Assembly (NCBI GenBank): GCA_030445875.1
Contig: JASUSX010000006.1
Span: forward strand, 1-21,208
Source: Clostridia bacterium
Lineage (GTDB): Bacteria > Bacillota > DSM-521 > Neomoorellales > Neomoorellaceae
Reading direction: 5' to 3'
DNA: 21,208 bases
Shown here: one piece after another, positions 15,962-21,208 of the stretch
Position numbering within the stretch: position 1 is the first letter of the stretch
How the letters are laid out: every line of letters starts with the position of its first letter
Notes under the pieces: generated by a model
Databases searched by the model: none
Seen by the model: the letters and a program-made list of their open reading frames with translations, nothing else
What the model was told of the DNA's origin: nothing
Position numbers and translations under genes: made by a program

Positions 15962-17432
15962 ATTTCCGCTCCTCCCCAGCTGCCAGGACCTGCAGTAAGG
16001 CCCGGGCCTTATTCAAGGTTTCTTCGTACTCGGCCTCCGGGTCGGAATCGGCTACAATCCCGGCGCCGGCCTGGACGTAGGCCTGCCCGCGCGTAAAAGC
16101 GATGGTGCGGATGGCGATGCAGGTGTCCAGGTTACCGTGGAGGCCGAGATACCCCACGGCGCCGGCATAGGGTCCCCGCACTGTAGGCTCCAGTTCAGCC
16201 AGAATCTCCATGGCCCGCACCTTGGGGGCTCCGGTTACTGTGCCGGCCGGGAAACAGGCCAGCAGGGCGTCCAGGGCATCCCGGCCCGGTGTGAGACGGG
16301 CCGTGATACCAGAGACCAGGTGCATGACGTGGGAATAGTACTCAACTTCCATTTGCCGGTGTACCCGCAGGCTGCCGGGGGCGGCCACCCGGCCGACGTC
16401 GTTACGGCCCAGGTCCAGAAGCATCAGATGTTCGGCCCTTTCTTTGGTGCTGGCCAGGAGTTCGGCAGCCAGTTCCCGGTCCTCCTCCCTCGTTCGTCCC
16501 CGGGGGCGGGTGCCGGCAATAGGGCTGTAGTCAATTTTCCCCTCTTCTACCCGGACCAGCATTTCCGGGGAGGCGCCGACCAGGGTTACCTCCGGCAATG
16601 CGAGATAAAACATATAGGGGGAAGGATTCAAAGCGCGCAGGCGGCGGTATACGGCCAGGGTATCACCGGCAAAGGGGAGGGATAACCGCTGGGAGAGAAC
16701 GACCTGGAAGATATCCCCGGCAGCGATATACTCCCTGGCTTTCTTAACCCCGTCGATGAAACTCCGGCGGGTTATGTTGGCCTGCCAGGAACCAACATAG
16801 GAAGGGTTCAGGCTGGCGGCCCCCTGGATAGCCTCACCGGGGCGTCCCAGGGTTGCTAAAAGGCGGCGCAGGGTGGCTACGGCCTCGGCATAGCCCCCGG
16901 TTGCTTCTTCCCCGCCCCGGCCCAAACAGGTTGCCCGCAGCGTCTGCCGGGCGTGGTCGTAAATGAGAATTACCCGGTGCAGGGCCAGGCTGGCATCTGG
17001 TAGTTGCAGGTCATTGTTAGCGTGGGCAGGTAAACTCTCTAATTCCCGGACCACATCATAGCCCAGGTAACCCACCAGACCACCGCCGAAACGGGGCCCA
17101 CCGGCGGGGGGCAGGGATAGTTGCTCCAGCAACTGGCGCAACGCTACCAGCGGTTTACCGGGCAGGGGTCTGGTCTGGGCCCCGGTAGTTAAGTAAGCCT
17201 TGCCAGCCCGGATGCTAAAGGTTAACAGGGGGTCAAAGCCCAGGAAGGAGTAACGACCCAGCCTCTCGCCACCCTCGACGCTTTCCAGCAGGAAACTGCC
17301 GGTTTTAGCGGCCAGGTGTTGGAACAGGGAAACAGGGGTCCAGGTATCGGCCAGGGTTTCGGTCCAGACCGGAACGTAAGGTGCCCGGCGGGCCAGGTCC
17401 AGGTAAGTTTGCTGGTCGGGCTGGATCAACAA
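15942..17432 (-). CDS. trpE: Anthranilate synthase component I
   Basis: TrpE converts chorismate and ammonia to anthranilate, the first committed step to tryptophan. The 496-residue protein has the LLES feedback-inhibition element (48-51) in the N-terminal domain, which supports Trp inhibition and argues for TrpE over PabB. The chorismate-binding C-terminal domain shows [36 protein letters not shown] and [14 protein letters not shown] start it at TTG 17432 (the next codon, TTG 17429, is also possible), because GGAGGTGA lies 5-8 nt upstream. The ATG at 17465 has no ribosome site and directly follows the leader terminator. It is the first gene after the GAG-repeat attenuator. Confidence 0.96.
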   Translation of the reverse strand: MLIQPDQQTYLDLARRAPYVPVWTETLADTWTPVSLFQHLAAKTGSFLLESVEGGERLGRYSFLGFDPLLTFSIRAGKAYLTTGAQTRPLPGKPLVALRQLLEQLSLPPAGGPRFGGGLVGYLGYDVVRELESLPAHANNDLQLPDASLALHRVILIYDHARQTLRATCLGRGGEEATGGYAEAVATLRRLLATLGRPGEAIQGAASLNPSYVGSWQANITRRSFIDGVKKAREYIAAGDIFQVVLSQRLSLPFAGDTLAVYRRLRALNPSPYMFYLALPEVTLVGASPEMLVRVEEGKIDYSPIAGTRPRGRTREEDRELAAELLASTKERAEHLMLLDLGRNDVGRVAAPGSLRVHRQMEVEYYSHVMHLVSGITARLTPGRDALDALLACFPAGTVTGAPKVRAMEILAELEPTVRGPYAGAVGYLGLHGNLDTCIAIRTIAFTRGQAYVQAGAGIVADSDPEAEYEETLNKARALLQVLAAGEERKYAANDR

Positions 17433-17473
17433 CTTCACCTCCATAAACCGAAAGCAGGCTTCCATTTTTGGGC

Positions 17474-17505
17474 AAAATAAAAACCAGCGCTCAAGTGAGC
17501 CCTGG
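17474..17505 (-). terminator. trp leader attenuator terminator
   Basis: On the minus strand CCAGGGCTCA (17496-17505) pairs with TGAGCGCTGG (17484-17493) over a tight loop with one G-G mismatch, followed by TTTTTATTTT (17474-17483). It ends 42 nt before the trpE TTG start. Its left arm can instead pair with an upstream segment (17531-17539), so it looks conditional. Confidence 0.85.
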
Positions 17506-17513
17506 CTGCTTAA

Positions 17514-17576
17514 CTCTCCTGTACTCTACTCCAGGCTCATCTCCAACTCCACTCAACTCAACTCAGCTCGACTCTA
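17514..17576 (-). promoter_or_regulatory. TRAP-type binding site: eleven GAG triplets in the trp leader
   Basis: On the minus strand GAG triplets begin at 17574, 17569, 17564, 17559, 17554, 17549, 17543, 17538, 17531, 17526 and 17518. The first eight are spaced by 2-3 nt, as in known targets of the 11-subunit trp RNA-binding attenuation protein (MtrB); the last three gaps are 4, 2 and 5 nt. The triplets at 17538 and 17531 lie inside the antiterminator strand TGAGCCTGG (17531-17539), which can pair with the left arm of the terminator with one bulged G. This is the Bacillus layout: bound protein blocks the antiterminator and lets the terminator form. The protein gene is not in this window. Confidence 0.8.
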
Positions 17577-17592
17577 TGCATTTGTTGCTAAT

Positions 17593-17621
17593 AGCATACC
17601 ATGGGGGAAAATAGCTGTCAA
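17593..17621 (-). promoter_or_regulatory. Sigma-A promoter of the trp operon
   Basis: On the minus strand a perfect TTGACA (17616-17621) and TATGCT (17593-17598) are exactly 17 nt apart. Transcription would begin near 17586, giving a leader of about 150 nt, with the first GAG triplet about 12 nt in. Confidence 0.85.
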
Positions 17622-17645
17622 TAATTTTGTTGTAAGAAACTACCT

Positions 17646-17661
17646 AAAAGCCAGCATGGCT
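17646..17661 (-). terminator. Weak terminator-like hairpin after aroH
   Basis: On the minus strand AGCCA and TGGCT (17657-17661 and 17649-17653) form a 5-bp stem with a 3-nt loop, followed by TTTTAGG. It is short and may be only partly active, so some read-through from aroH into the trp operon is possible. Confidence 0.35.
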
Positions 17662-17714
17662 GTAACTATCACATCTGAGGAACCTGTAATCAGTCCTGCC
17701 GTAAGCTGTCACTT

Positions 17715-18128
17715 TCACCGTAAATCCGGGCGTAGTTCTCCTGCCCGGCCTAGATATACATGCACAGGCTCATGATCGCTGTAAGCGTGGATTAGAACGC
17801 GGACAATCATCGCCAGGCTGTCCGGCACCGGTATTTCCGTGGCGCACATGAGGGCCGCTTCCTTCCACCCCAGGCGCCGGGCGGCTGCAGCCGGGAAAGC
17901 GGCATTGAGGTCGGGGGTCACCGTAAAAATAGCGCTGATTATGTCCTCTACACCCAGTTTGTTACGGGTTACAATTTCCCGCAGCAAGTCCTCCGTCGCT
18001 GCTAGAATAGCCGCTGCTGTATTCTCCGCCACGTCGATTGCCCCGCGCAGGCCGCGCACTTTTTTCTCTGCCGGCGGCCGTAGGGCTCCCGGCGCACCTT
18101 TTAAGTGGCTACGTTCCCCTTGGTCCAT
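17715..18128 (-). CDS. aroH: Chorismate mutase, AroH type
   Basis: AroH rearranges chorismate to prephenate for PheA and TyrA. The 137 residues match the B. subtilis trimeric fold, and the active-site residues known there all align: R28 (RGLRGA), E98 (TEIP), R110 (IVRV), Y125 (HVYL) and R133 (LRPDL). About 22 residues precede the usual start of the fold (KVRGLRG). The extension is real if ATG 18128 is used, and this ATG has GGGAG 5 nt upstream; a GTG at the fold start has a poorer ribosome site. No other chorismate mutase is visible in the window. Gene order aroH-trpE is the same as in B. subtilis. Confidence 0.94.
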   Translation of the reverse strand: MDQGERSHLKGAPGALRPPAEKKVRGLRGAIDVAENTAAAILAATEDLLREIVTRNKLGVEDIISAIFTVTPDLNAAFPAAAARRLGWKEAALMCATEIPVPDSLAMIVRVLIHAYSDHEPVHVYLGRAGELRPDLR

Positions 18129-18186
18129 GTTTTCTCCCTGCCATCCTGCTTTTTTTCTCTCCTAATTGATACAGGTAATCAACACG

Positions 18187-18233
18187 GGCGCCTGCTGCGG
18201 CGCCTGCCAGTCCCCGGATGATCACCGGGGGAC
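18187..18233 (-). other. Two GC-rich hairpins between the HutP-like gene and aroH
   Basis: One hairpin pairs GTCCCC-type arms (18210-18233, about eight pairs with a bulged C, loop around TGATCAT). The other uses two copies of the self-complementary GGCGCC (18187-18192 and 18199-18204). Neither has a T-run on the minus strand, so I do not call them terminators. They may slow decay of, or separate, the two genes' messages. Confidence 0.5.
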
Positions 18234-18236
18234 CTT

Positions 18237-18647
18237 TTAGACCGCCCGGTGGCCCAGGCCGATGCCCACCTCGTCCAGGTGCAGCAGGCCGATACCAAAG
18301 AAGATAGCTACGCTTAAGTGGTCGTGCCAGCGGGCGATACCGATTTTGCCGCCTACGTTCAAGCCCAGGGCCTTGGGCATGATCTGGGACAGGGCTTCCC
18401 TCGTCGCCCCGGCAATGGCCCCTTCTTCGGGGTGGGTTTCTTTGATAACCCCTTCCCTTTTAGCGGCCACGACGGCCCGCTCCACGATTTTTTGCACCGA
18501 GTTAATAAACTCGCCGCCGTAATCAACGGCTGCCGTCTGGATACCGTTGTTAGCAAAATCCTTTTTCAGACGCGCCTCTTCCTCCCTGCTCTCGGAGAGG
18601 GCCATCTTGATGGCTACTGCGGCCACCTTTTTACTGCCATAATCCAT
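18237..18647 (-). CDS. HutP-family RNA-binding-type protein without the canonical metal histidines
   Basis: B. subtilis HutP is a histidine-activated hexameric RNA-binding protein that blocks a terminator in the hut operon by recognising NAG triplets. This 136-residue protein shares the HutP core: AAKREGVIK and GAIAGATREAL align with SKKSGVIQ and HALYHATMEAL, and the C-terminal WHDHLSVAIFFGIGLLHLDEVGIGLGH aligns with the matching HutP end. HutP His73 and His77, which coordinate the metal, align with Gly76 and Gly80, so it probably does not sense L-histidine in the known way. ATG 18647 has GGGGGTGA 6 nt upstream. It seems to head an operon with aroH. The alignment is by eye from memory; the target is unknown. 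Confidence 0.8.
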   Translation of the reverse strand: MDYGSKKVAAVAIKMALSESREEEARLKKDFANNGIQTAAVDYGGEFINSVQKIVERAVVAAKREGVIKETHPEEGAIAGATREALSQIMPKALGLNVGGKIGIARWHDHLSVAIFFGIGLLHLDEVGIGLGHRAV

Positions 18648-18675
18648 TAGCGTTCACCCCCTCTTCTTTAGGCCA

Positions 18676-18705
18676 ATTATAGTATAGCCCGGGCAAAACC
18701 TGCAA
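18676..18705 (-). promoter_or_regulatory. Sigma-A promoter for the HutP-like gene and aroH
   Basis: On the minus strand TTGCAG (18700-18705) and a perfect TATAAT (18676-18681) are separated by 18 nt. It lies about 30 nt before the gene and just past the hppA terminator. Confidence 0.75.
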
Positions 18706-18718
18706 GTAAGTAACAAAT

Positions 18719-18753
18719 AAAGCCCCTGACCAGGATAAGGTTAAAGGGGCTTT
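18719..18753 (-). terminator. Intrinsic terminator after hppA
   Basis: A perfect 9-bp stem, AAAGCCCCT (18719-18727) with AGGGGCTTT (18745-18753), has a 17-nt loop and is flanked by A/T-rich sequence (TTTATTTGTT on the minus strand). It separates hppA from the HutP-like gene. Confidence 0.8.
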
Positions 18754-18818
18754 AATATTGTTGCCCAGCGCCAGGGCGATTCTACTTCTGGGGATTAATA
18801 TAACCCAAGCATGGATTA

Positions 18819-20837
18819 CTACAGTTGCATAATCAAGGGCGCAAAAACCAGGGAGACAATAGTCATGAGTTTAATAAGGATGTTCATAGCTGGGCCGGAG
18901 GTATCCTTAAAGGGGTCGCCGACGGTATCCCCATTAACAGCGGCGGCGTGGGCTGGTGAACCTTTACCGCCGTAGTTGCCGCCTTCAATATATTTCTTGG
19001 CGTTATCCCAGGCACCACCAGCGTTGGCCATCATCACGGCCAATAGAAAGCCGGTAACCGTAGCCCCGGCGAGCAGACCGCCCAGGGCCTCTTTTCCCAG
19101 GCCGGGGATCAGTCCCACTGCCAGGGGTACTATTACTGCCAGGAGGCCGGGGATGATCATTTCCCTCAGGGCAGCATCGGTGCTGATGGCCACACAGCGG
19201 GCATAATCAGGCCGGGCTTTACCTTCCATTAAACCGGGGATAGAGCGGAACTGCCGGCGTACCTCTTCAATCATGTGAAAAGCTGCCCGGCCCACCGCTT
19301 TCATAGTCAAAGCAGCAAAAAGAAAGGGTAACATACCACCAATAAAGATGCCGCTGATCACTTTAGGATTGGTAAGATCGATGGCTGTTATCTTGGCCGC
19401 TGCAGTATAGGCCGAAAACAGGGCCAGGGCTGTCAGGGCCGCCGAGCCAATAGCAAAACCCTTGCCGATAGCGGCGGTGGTATTGCCAACTGCATCTAAT
19501 CCGTCGGTAATCTTACGCACTGCGGGTTCCAGCTCGGCCATTTCGGCAATGCCGCCGGCATTGTCAGCAATAGGCCCATAGGCATCGACGGCCACAGTGG
19601 TACCGGTCGTAGAAAGCATCCCAACCGCCGCCAGGGCGATGCCGTACAGGCCGGCGAACTGGTAAGCTGCCAGAATGGCGATGACAATCACCAGGATGGG
19701 TAAGACAGTGCTGAGCATACCGGTGCTTAAGCCTTCAATGATGTTGGTGGCAGTACCGGTCTGGGAGGCCCTGGCGATCTCTTTAACCGGCTCATAATCA
19801 GCCGAGGTATAATATTCGGTAATCCGGCCTATGAGTACCCCGGCAATGAGGCCGGCTATAGTGGCCGTGAAAACGCCGGTGGAGGAATAGACTACGGTAC
19901 CGGCAGTAAATTGAGCCGGTAATAACCTGGTGGCCCAAAAGGTACCAGCAATGGCCAGGATACTGGCCACCATGGTGCCGGTGTTCAACGCCTTTTGGGC
20001 GCTAGCTCCTTCCCCGGTCCGAACAAAGAAGGCCCCGATAATAGACGATACAATACCACCTGCGGCGATCAGCATGGGTACCAGAGTGCCATTGGGGATA
20101 TTAAGGGCTGCCCCCAGGGCGATGCCGGAGATAATGGAGCCCACATAAGATTCAAAAAGGTCGGCGCCCATCCCCGCCACATCACCGACGTTGTCACCGA
20201 CATTATCAGCGATGACAGCCGGGTTGCGGGGATCGTCTTCTGGTATACCGGCCTCGACTTTGCCGACCAGGTCAGCTCCGACGTCGGCGGCCTTGGTATA
20301 AATGCCACCCCCCACCCGGGCGAAAAGGGCGATAGAACTAGCCCCCAGGGCGAAGCCATTAACGATACTGGGGTTCTTAAAAATTAAATTGACGATGCCC
20401 AGGCCCAGGAGGCCCAGGCCAACTACTGCCATACCCATGACTGAGCCACCGGAAAAGGCTATATCCAGGGCGGCGTTGCTGCTATGGCGGGCGGCGTTGG
20501 TAGTCCGCACGTTAGCCCTGGTAGCAACCTGCATCCCTATATAACCGGCGCCAATGGAGCAGAGGGTTCCTGCCACATAAGCAACGGCGGTAACCGGCTG
20601 CATACTTTCGGCACCATGGGTAAGAAGGCCGGTAACCACGATTAAGGCCACCATGCCCAGGACAAAAAAGAATAGAATACGGTATTCCCGCAGCAAAAAT
20701 GCCATAGCCCCTTCATGGATGGCGGCCGCTATCTCCTGCATACGGGGGGTACCTTGATCGGCCCGGAAAATCTTATTGGTAAGATAAAAGGCAAATATTA
20801 ATGCCAGTACTCCGGCCAGGGGTGCAAGAAGTTCCAC
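18819..20837 (-). CDS. hppA: Membrane-bound ion-pumping pyrophosphatase, K+-dependent, probably Na+-pumping
   Basis: This polytopic inner-membrane enzyme (672 residues, about 16 helices) uses pyrophosphate hydrolysis to pump Na+ or H+ out of the cell. The active-site block [20 protein letters not shown] and the later [21 protein letters not shown] are complete, as is the C-terminal [14 protein letters not shown]...[21 protein letters not shown] region. NTTAAIGKG has Ala and Gly where K+-independent enzymes have Lys and Thr, so it belongs to the K+-dependent group. The Glu of DLFESY is typical of Na+ pumps such as that of Thermotoga maritima; a Moorella thermoacetica enzyme has been reported as a Na+ pump. 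The start is GTG 20837, with GGGAGG 7 nt upstream; the longer frame to 20870 lacks a ribosome site. Confidence 0.95.
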   Translation of the reverse strand: MELLAPLAGVLALIFAFYLTNKIFRADQGTPRMQEIAAAIHEGAMAFLLREYRILFFFVLGMVALIVVTGLLTHGAESMQPVTAVAYVAGTLCSIGAGYIGMQVATRANVRTTNAARHSSNAALDIAFSGGSVMGMAVVGLGLLGLGIVNLIFKNPSIVNGFALGASSIALFARVGGGIYTKAADVGADLVGKVEAGIPEDDPRNPAVIADNVGDNVGDVAGMGADLFESYVGSIISGIALGAALNIPNGTLVPMLIAAGGIVSSIIGAFFVRTGEGASAQKALNTGTMVASILAIAGTFWATRLLPAQFTAGTVVYSSTGVFTATIAGLIAGVLIGRITEYYTSADYEPVKEIARASQTGTATNIIEGLSTGMLSTVLPILVIVIAILAAYQFAGLYGIALAAVGMLSTTGTTVAVDAYGPIADNAGGIAEMAELEPAVRKITDGLDAVGNTTAAIGKGFAIGSAALTALALFSAYTAAAKITAIDLTNPKVISGIFIGGMLPFLFAALTMKAVGRAAFHMIEEVRRQFRSIPGLMEGKARPDYARCVAISTDAALREMIIPGLLAVIVPLAVGLIPGLGKEALGGLLAGATVTGFLLAVMMANAGGAWDNAKKYIEGGNYGGKGSPAHAAAVNGDTVGDPFKDTSGPAMNILIKLMTIVSLVFAPLIMQL

Positions 20838-20914
20838 AAAGCATCCTCCCTTTTGGAAAATCGCACTCAACTTTTGCTGAAAATTGGCCTCTGCAAACCC
20901 GTATTAATATCGGA

Positions 20915-20944
20915 ACAAGCCCCGGCAAGGTACCCGGGGCTTGT
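20915..20944 (-). terminator. Terminator-like hairpin after ilvC
   Basis: A perfect 11-bp stem, ACAAGCCCCGG (20915-20925) with CCGGGGCTTGT (20934-20944), has an 8-nt loop. On the minus strand only a weak T-rich stretch (TTGTTCC) follows, so termination may be partial. No clear promoter for hppA is visible in 20838-20966, so read-through from ilvC is possible. Confidence 0.5.
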
Positions 20945-20966
20945 ACCCGGATTGTTTCTTTTGACC

Positions 20967-21208
20967 TTATTTCTTCAGCCAGGACATCATTTCCCGCAGG
21001 TTGTCACCGACCTGTTCAATAAGGTGTGCCCGTTCCTGCCTCCGCAAAGCGTTGAATACCGGCCGGCCGGCCTGGTTCTCCAGGATCCATTCCCGGGCAA
21101 AGGTACCGTCCTGGATGTCCTTCAGGATGGCCTTCATGGTGGCCCGGGCATGGTCGTCGATAATCCGCGGGCCTCTGGTGACATCGCCGTACTCGGCCGT
21201 ATCGCTGA
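20967..21208 (-). CDS. ilvC: Ketol-acid reductoisomerase, C-terminal part only
   Basis: IlvC converts acetolactate or acetohydroxybutyrate to the dihydroxy acids of valine and isoleucine synthesis with NADPH. Only the last 80 codons are in the window; the gene starts beyond the right edge. The readable end begins [17 protein letters not shown], continues with [20 protein letters not shown] and the [13 protein letters not shown] block, and ends [14 protein letters not shown], all classical for the knotted C-terminal domain of the short form. The TAA stop is at 20967-20969. It belongs to a branched-chain amino acid cluster presumably to the right. Confidence 0.95.
   Translation of the reverse strand, partial: SDTAEYGDVTRGPRIIDDHARATMKAILKDIQDGTFAREWILENQAGRPVFNALRRQERAHLIEQVGDNLREMMSWLKK

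Noticed and set aside
17465..17465. ATG at 17465 as the trpE start
   Set aside because: It has no ribosome site and comes directly after the terminator T-run; GGAGGTGA points to TTG 17432/17429.
17521..17576. GAG repeats as a simple tandem repeat or CRISPR-like array
   Set aside because: Period of 5-7 nt, restricted to a transcribed leader and overlapping an antiterminator; far too short for CRISPR repeats.
17557..17580. Short ORF beginning ATGCATAGAGTC in the trp leader as a Trp leader peptide
   Set aside because: It has seven codons, no Trp codon and no ribosome site; it is a by-product of the GAG repeats.
17466..17714. T-box (tRNA-Trp sensing) upstream of trpE
   Set aside because: No T-box core; GAG repeats with antiterminator and terminator explain the leader.
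20838..20966. Promoter for hppA (TATTAAT-like boxes near 20905-20915)
   Set aside because: No -35 box at suitable spacing; not supported well enough to list.

Overview
The window (21.2 kb) reads as one chromosomal stretch of an endospore-forming, GC-rich Firmicute of the Clostridia/Moorellaceae type. Moorella thermoacetica or a close relative is my best guess, from gene content and style: spoIIP, an IspH-ribosomal protein S1 fusion, a K+-dependent Na+-type membrane pyrophosphatase, and many TTG starts. Every convincing gene lies on the minus strand, so transcription runs from high to low coordinates. Genes are densely packed, often with 1-20 nt overlaps. I see no mobile elements, CRISPR arrays, tRNAs or rRNAs.

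Layout in transcription order. (1) The 3' end of ilvC (20967-21208), then hppA, a membrane pyrophosphatase, closed by a terminator at 18719-18753. (2) A sigma-A-type promoter, a HutP-family gene and aroH (chorismate mutase). (3) A strong promoter (TTGACA-17-TATGCT), a leader with eleven GAG triplets and an intrinsic terminator, then trpE-G-D-C-F-B-A. (4) A second promoter (TTGCCA-17-TATATT), a leader holding a 20-codon ORF rich in Trp and Phe whose own codons form a terminator, then aroF-pheA-tyrA-aroA-cmk-plsC, closed by a hairpin over the plsC stop. (5) A promoter-like region, then ispH-rpsA and fni, closed by a strong terminator at 1599-1636. (6) A multi-pass membrane protein gene overlapping spoIIP, which runs off the left edge.

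Functionally the centre of the window is aromatic amino acid synthesis. AroF opens the shikimate pathway and AroA makes its penultimate intermediate, EPSP. AroH turns chorismate to prephenate, PheA and TyrA take prephenate to Phe and Tyr precursors, and TrpEGDCFBA is a full chorismate-to-tryptophan set. The arrangement resembles the Bacillus subtilis aro-trp supraoperon, with aroF-pheA in place of hisC. IspH and Fni serve isoprenoid precursor synthesis; Cmk and PlsC serve nucleotide and phospholipid synthesis.

The most interesting part is regulatory. The trp leader has the architecture of a TRAP (MtrB) attenuator: GAG repeats overlap an antiterminator that competes with the terminator. The aroF leader looks like a different and unusual attenuator, in which the terminator is embedded inside a translated leader peptide gene whose stop codon overlaps the aroF start. 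A HutP-like protein, which belongs to another family of NAG-triplet RNA binders, is encoded just upstream but lacks the histidines that bind metal and L-histidine in B. subtilis HutP. Neither leader has been tested here, and mtrB is not in the window.
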